Origin: a virus
Strand: one strand, 5' to 3'
Length of the DNA: 64,000 nt
Virus record (IMG/VR): IMGVR_UViG_3300024346_000022
Coordinates: 32,748-96,747 of that record
In this document: piece after piece, positions 8,186 to 16,721 of the stretch
How the letters are laid out: every line of letters starts with the position of its first letter
Position numbering within the stretch: the stretch's first letter is position 1
Program-made: the position numbers and the translations under genes
The notes under the pieces: generated by a model
Told to the model about the DNA's origin: nothing
The model's input: the letters and a program-made list of their open reading frames with translations, nothing else
Databases searched by the model: none

Positions 8186-8428
8186 TTAGAGTTTTTTTAC
8201 AGTTGATCCTGGCATCTTTTGGGCACGACCCAAAACATCGTTCCACGAAGGGTGCTTGGCGGTTAATTTGTCCCGCCAATCCCCCGCTTCTCCAACATTC
8301 ATTTGTGTTGGAATAAGAGGTCTAATATAAGGATTTTCTTTGAGATATGGTTCTTTTTCTGCCATATACATCCATTTCTCGAAGATTTCTCCTGTTTCTG
8401 TATTCTCAAATCTATAAGTCGGGCACAT
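8186..8428 (-). CDS. Small FmdB-like protein lacking a zinc ribbon
   Basis: 80 residues. MCPTYRFENTETGEIFEKWMYMAEKEPYLKENP resembles the start of FmdB-type regulatory proteins (MPTYxF...GExFE), but the CxxC pairs are absent. Small versions of this family are common next to thyX and phoH in cyanophages. No function can be assigned. Start 7 nt after phoH's boundary. Confidence 0.7.
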   Translation of the reverse strand: MCPTYRFENTETGEIFEKWMYMAEKEPYLKENPYIRPLIPTQMNVGEAGDWRDKLTAKHPSWNDVLGRAQKMPGSTVKKL

Positions 8429-8452
8429 AAGGTATAATAATTTACAAAATAT

Positions 8453-9208
8453 TTAGGGAGCGAGACGCGCTTTGTGTAATCTGCGATCTTCATAATAACC
8501 AAAGATTTCTGGAACCCATTCTCTCATTACTGACACCATTCCTTCACTTAATGCTTGGATTTCTACTTGAGCGTCTAACTTTGCTCTTAAGTCCAGAAAG
8601 TGTAGGGCAGAACGAAGAGAAAATGTAACCACAAAGTTCTGGCGAATATTTTGAGGAAGATAGTCTCTTAAATGTTCTTCTGCCATACCCCGAGTATTAT
8701 AACCCTCCGCAAACCTCTCAGATGCCGCCAGACAGAACTTTAACTGCCTTTCGTAGTCATTCTTCGTCCATTCATACTTGTGCCCTTTACGGTCAAGGTA
8801 GAGACCTTCTGGACGCACATAGAAGACCTCTTCGGGTTTAAGTTCTCCTATAGCAACCTTCAGTACGCGACGACCAGTATATCTTTGCGATTGTACGTCA
8901 AAAGAAACTCCAATACGATGAGTTCTTGCCTGAACCATTACATTATGAACGAACCCAACACAATCCAAAGTAATGGAAGGATGCTCTAATGGTCCCCAGT
9001 GCCCTCTTTCATTCGCAAGCAGGTGCTCTACCGCCCACTCACCACATTCCTTCTCATTTGGAGGAAACTTGGTGTGAATTGGTTCTTCACTATAATCATT
9101 TTTACCTGCCTGCCATACAAGAGTTTGTGGAAGTTGTGTCTGACGGATCATCACAACCTGCATACGATGATCCAGTTCCAGAAGGTCTTTTGCTTTAATC
9201 GGTTTCAT
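8453..9208 (-). CDS. thyX: Flavin-dependent thymidylate synthase ThyX
   Basis: 251 residues. ThyX makes dTMP from dUMP using FAD, NADPH and methylene-folate. The signature region is RTHRIGVSFDVQSQRY: the usual RHR-x7-S motif here reads THR-x7-S, so the first Arg is replaced by Thr with an Arg one position earlier. GPLEHPSITLDCVGFVHNVMVQARTH and FSLRSALHFLDLRAKLDAQVEIQ complete the family pattern. It overlaps the upstream small gene by 4 nt. Confidence 0.93.
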   Translation of the reverse strand: MKPIKAKDLLELDHRMQVVMIRQTQLPQTLVWQAGKNDYSEEPIHTKFPPNEKECGEWAVEHLLANERGHWGPLEHPSITLDCVGFVHNVMVQARTHRIGVSFDVQSQRYTGRRVLKVAIGELKPEEVFYVRPEGLYLDRKGHKYEWTKNDYERQLKFCLAASERFAEGYNTRGMAEEHLRDYLPQNIRQNFVVTFSLRSALHFLDLRAKLDAQVEIQALSEGMVSVMREWVPEIFGYYEDRRLHKARLAP

Positions 9209-9369
9209 TTTCCAAATCCTTTTGATGTTTTTGTCTCAAGAATTGCCAGTTCTTCCTTAATCACCCGCAATTGTGATTTCATTTGTTTCAGTTGTTCGTC
9301 ACTATAAAGATGATCCTGTCTAATCAGTTTCTCTAAAAGTTTTACCAGTTGCCGTGCTCTCTTACTCAT
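9205..9369 (-). CDS. 54-residue basic helical protein
   Basis: ATG at 9369, stop overlapping the thyX ATG (ATGA). The product (MSKRARQLVKLLEKLIRQDHLY..., ending in KTSKGFGK) is predicted almost entirely helical and is basic. ATGA coupling at both ends and a consensus promoter upstream support it as real. No family recognised. Confidence 0.65.
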   Translation of the reverse strand: MSKRARQLVKLLEKLIRQDHLYSDEQLKQMKSQLRVIKEELAILETKTSKGFGK

Positions 9370-9512
9370 TCTCCAAAAACCTCATCATAATCTTCTTCTA
9401 ATGGAACAATATCAGATATTTTATATGTCTCGTCGGTTAAAATCTCTACCTTAAGACTATCGAGAAGAAGTTCCATATTTCTCAAAATCAATTTAATTTT
9501 ATCTCTATCCAT
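9366..9512 (-). CDS. 48-residue acidic protein, first gene of the thyX operon
   Basis: ATG at 9512, stop overlapping the next ATG by 4 nt. The protein begins MDRDKIKLILRNMELLLDSLKVE and ends in an acidic stretch (PLEEDYDEVFGE). It lies about 16 nt after the predicted transcription start. No family recognised. Confidence 0.65.
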   Translation of the reverse strand: MDRDKIKLILRNMELLLDSLKVEILTDETYKISDIVPLEEDYDEVFGE

Positions 9513-9534
9513 TTAACGAGTTCATACTGTTCCT

Positions 9535-9563
9535 ATTATACAAAAAAAGAGAGAATTAGTCAA
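9535..9563 (-). promoter_or_regulatory. Sigma70-type promoter of the thyX-phoH-exonuclease operon
   Basis: TTGACT (9558-9563), 17-bp spacer, TATAAT (9535-9540). The -35 lies in the loop of the terminator hairpin at 9547-9572, and the terminator's T-run forms the spacer. Confidence 0.88.
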
Positions 9564-9574
9564 TTCTCTCTTAA
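9541..9574. terminator. Intrinsic terminator ending the 17.7-9.6 kb transcript
   Basis: Perfect 11-bp stem AAGAGAGAATT/AATTCTCTCTT, 4-nt loop, seven T on the minus-strand side. It sits just after the 9612-9980 gene. Confidence 0.88.
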
Positions 9575-9611
9575 AAACCTTTTGGGGAGATTTTTTCGCC
9601 CTTCTGGGAAA

Positions 9612-9980
9612 TCACTTTCGCCTTTTTCTTTCGGCTGGTTTATAACCCCACGATCTTGGATTTATTTTTCCACATCCAAAATCAATTTTTTTAATCACTC
9701 CGGCACCAAACTTATCATAATACATATCAAAGATACTTACTCTCTTTCCTCTACATAAGTCCAGATGCTTTTTGCCATCAATTTCATAAAATACAATATA
9801 GGCATCACTTGGATAATTGGGAGACCTCACATCATCAACTGAACCATCAGAAACTAATACCTCACAACTATATTGTGGTGGAAGTGACTTTTTTTCTTCG
9901 GGGGACCAGTTCATTAGTGTTTCCGTATTTTTTTCTCTCTCAACTACATCACGAAGTCTACTCACGAACGACCTCCCCAT
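9612..9980 (-). CDS. Conserved cyanophage protein, unknown
   Basis: 122 residues, overlapping the upstream gene by 19 nt. N-terminal SFVSRLRDVVEREKN helix, a central beta-rich part (DAYIVFYEIDGKKHLDLCRGKRVSIFDMYYDKFG) and a basic tail PAERKRRK. No signal peptide or known motif. The long overlap with 9962-10558 suggests coupled translation. Confidence 0.7.
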   Translation of the reverse strand: MGRSFVSRLRDVVEREKNTETLMNWSPEEKKSLPPQYSCEVLVSDGSVDDVRSPNYPSDAYIVFYEIDGKKHLDLCRGKRVSIFDMYYDKFGAGVIKKIDFGCGKINPRSWGYKPAERKRRK

Positions 9981-10558
9981 TTAATATCGGGATATGCCTG
10001 TGAGACAATCTCTTTTGTTATCTTATATTTAGTTTCGAGTTTCTTATCTTTGACAAGAAAAAGGATTTCTGCCTCAAGAGGATGAAGACCTTCGAGAACA
10101 TTAATAAACATCGTTTCTCTACGAAGAGAACTCAATCCATCATTTCCACCCTTGATGAAATTATAAAACTTTGTATATTCTTTGCGAATAGATGATCTTC
10201 CCTGATCTTGTGATCCCAGTGATCGGGAATTAAGTTCTTCCATTTTACCAACGGCATCTTCAATTTTGCCGGATAGTGTTCCACTAAAAGAACCTTGTTC
10301 CCCAACACTTGAGTAAGGAACAATTCCATCGGGAAGAGATGATTTAATACTCTCATCAAAGTTCCAAATTAGAATGGACTTTAATGATGGGTCTTCATAT
10401 CGTTGAAGAACCTCAACTTTCTTTAGATTAGTTCTTTGTTTTGATACAAGATTAAGAACCTCAAAGACAAATGGGTTCGCTGGAAGACTATCAACTGCAG
10501 GTACGGATTGCGATACCTTTGGTTTTGTAATTGGTGTTTTTGCTTTTGTCGCGGTCAT
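9962..10558 (-). CDS. Conserved cyanophage protein, unknown
   Basis: 198 residues. A Pro/Ser/Ala-rich N-terminus is followed by NPFVFEVLNLVSKQRTNLKKVEVLQRYEDPSLKSILIWNFDESI and a C-terminal half with LEGLHPLEAEILFLVKDKKLETKYKITKEIVSQAYPDI. The motifs NPFVFEVL and LHPLEAEI recur in a T4-like cyanophage family of unknown function that I recall (DUF6433-like). Soluble, probably nucleic-acid related, but unproven. Confidence 0.72.
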   Translation of the reverse strand: MTATKAKTPITKPKVSQSVPAVDSLPANPFVFEVLNLVSKQRTNLKKVEVLQRYEDPSLKSILIWNFDESIKSSLPDGIVPYSSVGEQGSFSGTLSGKIEDAVGKMEELNSRSLGSQDQGRSSIRKEYTKFYNFIKGGNDGLSSLRRETMFINVLEGLHPLEAEILFLVKDKKLETKYKITKEIVSQAYPDIKWGGRS

Positions 10559-10597
10559 AGTTATTTTATTAAATAATAAGTTGAAAATATTTAGTGA

Positions 10598-10867
10598 TTA
10601 TTCTTCATCATCATCGTCATCATCGTCATCATCATTAAACAGACCCCCATATTCTTGTTGAAATCCTTCATAAAAATCTGGCGAAACACTTAAAGAAACC
10701 ACTTCATCAGCGATCAAGTTTCCGTCTCTATCAAAGAGTTCTGGATGCTGTCTGGGTATCTCACGATAATTCATCATATACTCTCTGGAAACCCATCCAA
10801 TCAGTATTCCCACAACAAAAAACATTATGATAATGAACGAACCGAAAACTAAACTTGTAGCTAACAT
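10598..10867 (-). CDS. Single-span membrane protein with poly-Asp tail
   Basis: 89 residues: an N-terminal membrane segment (LVFGSFIIIMFFVVGILIGWV), a short cytoplasmic linker, then an extreme acidic tail of nine Asp and two Glu. The Asp run is coded by ATG/ATC-type trinucleotide repeats at 10602-10632. Common small membrane protein type in cyanophages; role unknown. Confidence 0.7.
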   Translation of the reverse strand: MLATSLVFGSFIIIMFFVVGILIGWVSREYMMNYREIPRQHPELFDRDGNLIADEVVSLSVSPDFYEGFQQEYGGLFNDDDDDDDDDEE

Positions 10868-10888
10868 TTGTTTTCTCCGGTGAGGAAG

Positions 10889-11065
10889 TTATTCGATCTT
10901 ACGAGTTTTGATCGATAATTCAAAGTAGATGGTTATTTCTTTCTTAAAGAGAAGAATTAACTTTTCGTAAATAATACCAAAAGGTTGCGATTTCTTTTGT
11001 TTTCCTCCGCTTAATATTAACTCAATACCACGATTTGGTGTGATATTGTTATTTAGGTTAGACAT
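10889..11065 (-). CDS. 58-residue basic protein, unknown
   Basis: ATG at 11065 shares one base with the stop of the glutaredoxin gene. The product (MSNLNNNITPNRGIELILSG..., then GIIYEKLILLFKKEITIYFELSIKTRKIE) is basic, with an amphipathic middle. No family recognised; coupling to the glutaredoxin stop supports it. Confidence 0.55.
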   Translation of the reverse strand: MSNLNNNITPNRGIELILSGGKQKKSQPFGIIYEKLILLFKKEITIYFELSIKTRKIE

Positions 11066-11331
11066 TAAACAATATGATTTTCCTGAAGGAACTTAACCGT
11101 TTCTGAAGCTCCTCCTAATTTTTTATCATTACAGATAACTTGAGGGAATGTGGAACCTTCACCAAACTCGGCATAAAACTCATCTGCTGTAAAGTGTTCT
11201 TCAAGATTATACACCACAAAGTTACTTCCTGTCAACTCAAGAACTTTCTTAATCTTGTGACAATATTGACAATTTTCTTTAGAATATATGGTAAAGTTCA
11301 TATTTTTATTAAGTAAAAAAGTATTTAACAA
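11065..11331 (-). CDS. Glutaredoxin
   Basis: The redox motif CQYC follows FTIYSKENCQYCHKIKKVLELTG; GSTFPQVICNDKKLGGASETVKFL supplies the cis-Pro (TFPQV) and the GG glutathione-binding motif. The likely true start is the internal ATG at 11301 (MNFTIYSKE), giving 78 residues, the normal size; the frame to 11331 adds 10 residues. It probably supplies electrons to phage ribonucleotide reductase. Confidence 0.88.
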   Translation of the reverse strand: MLNTFLLNKNMNFTIYSKENCQYCHKIKKVLELTGSNFVVYNLEEHFTADEFYAEFGEGSTFPQVICNDKKLGGASETVKFLQENHIV

Positions 11332-11334
11332 TCA

Positions 11335-13503
11335 TTATAACTTAAAATCTTCTAAATTTTTATTTTGTCCCTTTGTCTTCCACCAATTCATAATTTCATC
11401 ATGACATTTTACATTTAACCAATTATCAGTTGTCCCACTCCAAGTAGAATTAAAAGAAACATTTTCAACAAATAATGGAAAAGTATAAATTCCTCCTTGA
11501 ATTCCTTCAAAAGGAGAATAAATTATATTTTCCGCAGAAGGGAGGCAAAACCAATAAGCAAATACTCCAATACAATTGAAAGTTCCTTCTCTTTCTCTAA
11601 GTTCTTTATCAGTTCCTTTATATTCTAAATGAATATAATCATCTGGATAATAATTTTTTATTAAATTTTCTGCGTGTTTTCTACTGATTAAGTATGCACA
11701 GCAAGACCAATCACACCAACACCGGTCTCTCAATTTGACTTCTGGATTAAAGAAGCAAAACATATCTTCCCTAATTAAACATAATTGAACAATATTCCAA
11801 TTCTCTGGCAAAGAATTAAAAAATTTATCCCAAGTAAAGTTCCAATATTTTACAGTATCAAAAGTAAAATCATCTTCACAAATGATTGTATATTCTTCAT
11901 CCGTACTTTCATACCATTCTCTAATTGCTTTTAAATGTGAAGTGACTGGACCGTTACTAATGTGAGCAGTTAAAGGTCCCTCAATAATTTTATGATCTTC
12001 ATCACTATATCTTTTGTAAATATGGGGTGTTACATTAGAAATTCCATATTTTTCAAACATTTCATAAAGAACATCTCTACGTTCTTGAGATTCTTCAATA
12101 CTAATAAAATTAACTGAAGGAAAGTTTTTTAATTTTTCAGTAATAGTAATCTCATTGGGGACTTGAAAAATCCAACATTTTTCTGCTGTTTCAAATCCAG
12201 AAAGTTCTTCATTTACAGCTTGCTTAACTCCAGGAAACCAATCAGTTCCTTCAATATAATAATCATGTCCAGCAAGTATTCCTCCAGGTTTTACTTTAGG
12301 TAACCATGCTTTAATATCTTCTTTTACATCTTCATATTCATGAGAACCATCTATAAACACAAAATCCAAGGAATGATCCCCGAATCTAGATACTGCATCT
12401 AATGATTTCATTTTTAATGGGGTGTAATAAGATTCAACTGGTTTCATATTACTCAAGAATATATCATACAACATAGAAATTTCTGTATTATTTTTATGTT
12501 CTATGCTTCCTTCCCAAGTATCCACACAATAAAAATCAATATTCTTATTAGAATTTGCAATTTCTACTGCCATATATGCAGAAGATTTTCCTTTCCATGA
12601 ACCAACTTCTACGAATTTACTACCGGAAGGAAATTTTTCAACCATAGACTTATATAAATTTGGATAAGAAAACCACTCTTCTCCAAATTCTGAGTTTTGG
12701 CATATGTGATTAATTGTATTGCTATGAGGTAATACTTTTAGATTTAAATCATCTAAATTTTTATCTCGACCTTTTATTTTCCACCAATATTTAACATAAT
12801 TAGAAGAATCAATTTGAGACCCTTTGTGAGTTTGTTCAATAAAATGCTGATAAAAAGTTGATACAAAGTTTGTATTTTCATAAAATAATGGAATTGTATA
12901 TGCATCCATATTTGCTAATGAAAACAAACAATACTCTATGCAAGGAATTACATCATAATCTTTGATTTTTAGATAATATTTATTTTCTTGATAAAAATAT
13001 TCAATTAATTCTTTAGCATAATTTCTTCTAATTAAATAGGATCCAGCAGACCAATTCCACCATTCCCTTTGATTCAATTTCATATCATTATCTTCAATCC
13101 CATGTTCCTTAATTAAAGATAATTGAATTGCTTTCCAATTTTTTGGTAGGGCACTTACAAAATCTTGCCAAGAAAAATTCCAATCATCTACAGATTGTAT
13201 TGACATATCATCTTCAAAGAAGATTGCATACTCAGAATCTGAACTATTGTACCACTCTCCAATTGCTTTTAAATGTGAAATTGCTGCTGCAATTCCACCA
13301 GAGTCCATTTGATGAAAATAAACTCCATCAACAGTATCATTTTCTATACAATAATTAATTTTTCTACCATCATATGCTTCGATCATTTTTACATTTACAA
13401 TTTCATTTGAAAGAAATTGATTTTCAAATGATTGTTGTCTATTAATAGAATCACTTAAAGAAATATAATAAACTGGTGGAAAATTAGTTAATTTGTTTTT
13501 CAT
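11335..13503 (-). CDS. Fused GT25 glycosyltransferase - methyltransferase - GT25 glycosyltransferase
   Basis: 722 residues from ATG 13503, placed 3 nt after the previous stop. Domain 1 (about 1-245): PPVYYISLSDSINRQQSFENQF, AAISHLKAIGEWY and YAIFFEDDMSI, the GT25 pattern. Domain 2 (about 265-460): class I methyltransferase, KFVEVGSWKGKSSAYMAVEI, FYCVDTWEGS, FVFIDGSHEYEDV, VKPGGILAGHDYY. Domain 3 (about 465-722): a second GT25, NFISIEESQERRDVLYEMF, SHLKAIREWY, YTIICEDDFTF. Probably decorates a surface or virion glycan. The two GT25 modules are diverged repeats around a methyltransferase, an unusual single chain. Confidence 0.85.
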   Translation of the reverse strand: MKNKLTNFPPVYYISLSDSINRQQSFENQFLSNEIVNVKMIEAYDGRKINYCIENDTVDGVYFHQMDSGGIAAAISHLKAIGEWYNSSDSEYAIFFEDDMSIQSVDDWNFSWQDFVSALPKNWKAIQLSLIKEHGIEDNDMKLNQREWWNWSAGSYLIRRNYAKELIEYFYQENKYYLKIKDYDVIPCIEYCLFSLANMDAYTIPLFYENTNFVSTFYQHFIEQTHKGSQIDSSNYVKYWWKIKGRDKNLDDLNLKVLPHSNTINHICQNSEFGEEWFSYPNLYKSMVEKFPSGSKFVEVGSWKGKSSAYMAVEIANSNKNIDFYCVDTWEGSIEHKNNTEISMLYDIFLSNMKPVESYYTPLKMKSLDAVSRFGDHSLDFVFIDGSHEYEDVKEDIKAWLPKVKPGGILAGHDYYIEGTDWFPGVKQAVNEELSGFETAEKCWIFQVPNEITITEKLKNFPSVNFISIEESQERRDVLYEMFEKYGISNVTPHIYKRYSDEDHKIIEGPLTAHISNGPVTSHLKAIREWYESTDEEYTIICEDDFTFDTVKYWNFTWDKFFNSLPENWNIVQLCLIREDMFCFFNPEVKLRDRCWCDWSCCAYLISRKHAENLIKNYYPDDYIHLEYKGTDKELREREGTFNCIGVFAYWFCLPSAENIIYSPFEGIQGGIYTFPLFVENVSFNSTWSGTTDNWLNVKCHDEIMNWWKTKGQNKNLEDFKL

Positions 13504-13505
13504 TA

Positions 13506-16500
13506 TTAGTCCTCCGTATCGAAGAAAAACATTTGCCATAGTCTTGCATTTTCCATAACTGTTCCAAAATATTCGGAGGCAGAATGAATAGCACTCGCAT
13601 CAAAAATTACAAGGCGATTGTATACATTTCCAAGAACATCCACGGGTTCCCAAGGAGTTCCATCTAAATGACATTCTCCAGGAATATCTTTCCAGGCAGC
13701 ATCCCAACCTTCCTCATAATAAGTTCGTGCTCTCGTTTGCTTATGGGCATATAATGTAGTTCCGCACTGAAAAGGTGCGTTAGGAGTCAGATATAACATT
13801 CCTCCCCACTTTTGACTGTCGCAGTGATAAACCAGTGGTTCTCCTGACCAAGCAATTTGAAATCTTCCGTTCATTCCGTGCTCTTGCCAAGCAGTTATTT
13901 TTCTGCCTATAATTTCTTCAAATTTTTCTTTGAGATTTGGGAATAAAAATTGCTGTTCTGTGCGTCTTCCAATAAAACCTCTGCCATATCCACCCTCGGC
14001 AAATTCTTGTTCTAATGCAAATTTACGAATTTCATCCGGATTATCATAAAAATTATCTACAATCCATGAGGTTGATTTTGAATTTGTCATTAAATCAAAC
14101 TTAGATGTGGATCCATATGAAAAATAAATCATAAACTGACCAAGACAAGTAGGTTTCCACCAGTCTCTAAAATCATACAAGTATTGATCATTAAAAATAT
14201 CTTTAGTTACATCTTTACCATTCCTTTCATATACATGAAGATCTGAACAATCATTCAAATACAAATTACGAAATTCAATAAATCGCTCTACAGCATTTTG
14301 ATGATCATTAATATGCCATTCGCCGGCAAAATTTGTAACATTATTTCGAATGAATTCATAATTATCCTTTGTAAAGATTGAATACTCCCCACCCTCACAA
14401 TCGAATTTTAAGAAATCAATTTTAGAAATATTATACTCCTTAATAATTTGTTCAAATGTAGTTGTAGAATATGAATTTCCTTCATGGTCATATATATAAA
14501 CTCCATTTTCGGGTATTGATTTTATTTCTTCTTTATCCGAAATTGCTTTATTAATAAAAGTCACTGGACCGTGAGAAACATTTTTTAGTAAAGAATCTAT
14601 AATAGTATTAGATGGTTCAATACAATAAACTTCTTTTGGTTTTTTATCTAAAATTGAATAAGTAAATGATCCATAGTTCGCACCAAAATCAAACACGATA
14701 TCATTAGGTTTTACCTCTTGATGTTTTTCATATGTTCTATGAACAAAATTTTCATTCGTAAATAATTGCACATATTCTTCACTAAGATTTCCCCAATCAA
14801 ATTCTGGAGCAGTTGGATAATTAGAAATAACTTCACTCTCTTTTTTTTCATTTTCTTCCGAAGTCAACTTTTCTCTCACATAAATTTCATTATATCCAAG
14901 TTGAGAATGTTTTATATAATTTCTATCATTCATAAAAGGTTCGTAATTTAAATTATTTTGAAAATTTTCCAATACAATTACCTTCGGAAGATATTTTTCT
15001 TGGTCAAAACCCATCATAACTTCAAGTTCCCAACCCTCAGTATCTATTGATAATATATCAATACTGCTTACATCTATTTTATCCAATAAAGTATTCAGTT
15101 TAATCGTCTGTACTTCAATAACTTCTTGAGTATTATGCTCCGGAACATTATCATACTTTATTCCCAGTGAAGAAAAACTCACCTCATCATTTTCTTGAGA
15201 GTACCAATTATCGTTATTGTAATTGATAGTAAAAGTTGTTTCTTTCTCTTCATTAGAACAAGCATACTGATATACTTCACTATTATTATCTCTGTGCTGC
15301 TTTACAAATTTTGGATTAGGTTCGACTGCAATTGTTCTCCATCCATAATTTCTAAAATGTTTCGAGTTGCTTATGAATTCTTGAGGTCCAGCACCAACTT
15401 CAACCATTATCCCCTTATAACCTAAATCTGGGAAAAAATTTTCACGCAGATATTTGTCAGTTTCAAACTCGGAATAAAATTTATTACAAAAAATATAATC
15501 TTCTGCATTTTTTGTATCTTCATTTTTATCTTTCATAATATTAATAATTCGTTCATTCACTAAATCAGGATGAACCCACCAATCTTCAAATGAAGAAATT
15601 CCATCTGGAGATATATCATTAACAACTAAAACATATCCTTTGCTTTTCAAGAAATCTCTTGATTTTTGACGATATGATCTGGTCACATCAATATAATAAT
15701 CGTGTTCATAAGTAATAACCGCAAATTTATACTTATCAAATGGTATTTTTAACATACATTCATAAGTATTTCTTGCTGGTTCTATGTCCAGTTGAAGATA
15801 ATCAATTGCGGTTTCTTGAAAATTTTCCTTTAGGAGTTTTTCATAATTTATATCCAAAGCATCTTGATTCAATACTTTAGTTTTTGGTCTTTCTTTCGTA
15901 TATTCTTTTACAAATGTTTCATCTAATTCAATTGAAACACCTCTCCAGTTAAATTTCTCTTCTAAAAGAGCGGTATTGTTTCTATCAAAGGGTTTTGCTC
16001 CTCCTATTTCAAGAAAAGTTCCATTGTTTTTTCCGTTCAATACAGAAAGAACGAATATATCCTGAAGAACTTGTGAATAATTTTTTTCGATTGTATCAGA
16101 ATTTTTAAACTTAAATCTCAATTGATTAAATTTTGTCTTATCAAAATATACTGCAGATTGAGAATTTGGTCCAAGACCAATATGCATAATTTTATCTTCA
16201 ACCAAGAACCGATATTCAGAATTCATATCGTTCCAATATTCATCAACAAGGGAATGAAATAAATCTCTAGATTCTTTCATCTTACCCCACCACCAAGAAG
16301 AAATTGCTTTTTGATATACTAAAAGATATCTTCCTTCATAGTCTGGAATATTAATTGGTTCAATTTCTTTATCATAACAATTTAAACCAAGGATAGAATA
16401 AGTATAAACTTGATCCCATTCTTGTTTTTTTTCATAGATTAAACATAAGAAATAATATGCTTCTGGTCTTTCCGGTAGAATGGACAAGGCACTATGAATT

Positions 16501-16721
16501 AATGATTTTTCCGTCACTTCTCTTGTTGCTTGTTTTCTACAAGAAATTGATGCACGAAGAAGTGATGTATAAGCAAGGAGTTTATTTTCTGCTCTTTCTG
16601 CTGCCCTCAAATAATAAGTATGTGCGGATGCATTATGTCCCTGATTATCATACCATTCGGCAAGGTTATAATTTTTTTCAGGATTTTCCGTATCAGTTGC
16701 AAATAATACTAATTCATTCAT
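13506..16721 (-). CDS. Giant fusion: TPR, three FkbM methyltransferases, 2OG-dioxygenase-like domain
   Basis: 1071 residues. N-terminus (1-190): helical TPR-like repeats (NYNLAEWYDNQGHNASAHTYYLRAA, PEAYYFLCLIYEK). FkbM-type methyltransferases at about 215-350 (GTFLEIGGAKPFD, IDYLQLDIE), 420-595 (GIMVEVGAGPQEF, IDILSIDTEGWE) and 660-825 (DIVFDFGANYGSF, IDFLKFDCEGGE). The last about 190 residues read HCDSQKWGGMLYLT and RLVIFDASAIHSASEYFG, a DUF6445/prolyl-hydroxylase-like double-stranded beta-helix with H, D and distal H candidates for iron. It overlaps the GH130-like gene by 8 nt. It looks like a multi-step glycan or protein modifier on one chain. Confidence 0.85.
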   Translation of the reverse strand: MNELVLFATDTENPEKNYNLAEWYDNQGHNASAHTYYLRAAERAENKLLAYTSLLRASISCRKQATREVTEKSLIHSALSILPERPEAYYFLCLIYEKKQEWDQVYTYSILGLNCYDKEIEPINIPDYEGRYLLVYQKAISSWWWGKMKESRDLFHSLVDEYWNDMNSEYRFLVEDKIMHIGLGPNSQSAVYFDKTKFNQLRFKFKNSDTIEKNYSQVLQDIFVLSVLNGKNNGTFLEIGGAKPFDRNNTALLEEKFNWRGVSIELDETFVKEYTKERPKTKVLNQDALDINYEKLLKENFQETAIDYLQLDIEPARNTYECMLKIPFDKYKFAVITYEHDYYIDVTRSYRQKSRDFLKSKGYVLVVNDISPDGISSFEDWWVHPDLVNERIINIMKDKNEDTKNAEDYIFCNKFYSEFETDKYLRENFFPDLGYKGIMVEVGAGPQEFISNSKHFRNYGWRTIAVEPNPKFVKQHRDNNSEVYQYACSNEEKETTFTINYNNDNWYSQENDEVSFSSLGIKYDNVPEHNTQEVIEVQTIKLNTLLDKIDVSSIDILSIDTEGWELEVMMGFDQEKYLPKVIVLENFQNNLNYEPFMNDRNYIKHSQLGYNEIYVREKLTSEENEKKESEVISNYPTAPEFDWGNLSEEYVQLFTNENFVHRTYEKHQEVKPNDIVFDFGANYGSFTYSILDKKPKEVYCIEPSNTIIDSLLKNVSHGPVTFINKAISDKEEIKSIPENGVYIYDHEGNSYSTTTFEQIIKEYNISKIDFLKFDCEGGEYSIFTKDNYEFIRNNVTNFAGEWHINDHQNAVERFIEFRNLYLNDCSDLHVYERNGKDVTKDIFNDQYLYDFRDWWKPTCLGQFMIYFSYGSTSKFDLMTNSKSTSWIVDNFYDNPDEIRKFALEQEFAEGGYGRGFIGRRTEQQFLFPNLKEKFEEIIGRKITAWQEHGMNGRFQIAWSGEPLVYHCDSQKWGGMLYLTPNAPFQCGTTLYAHKQTRARTYYEEGWDAAWKDIPGECHLDGTPWEPVDVLGNVYNRLVIFDASAIHSASEYFGTVMENARLWQMFFFDTED

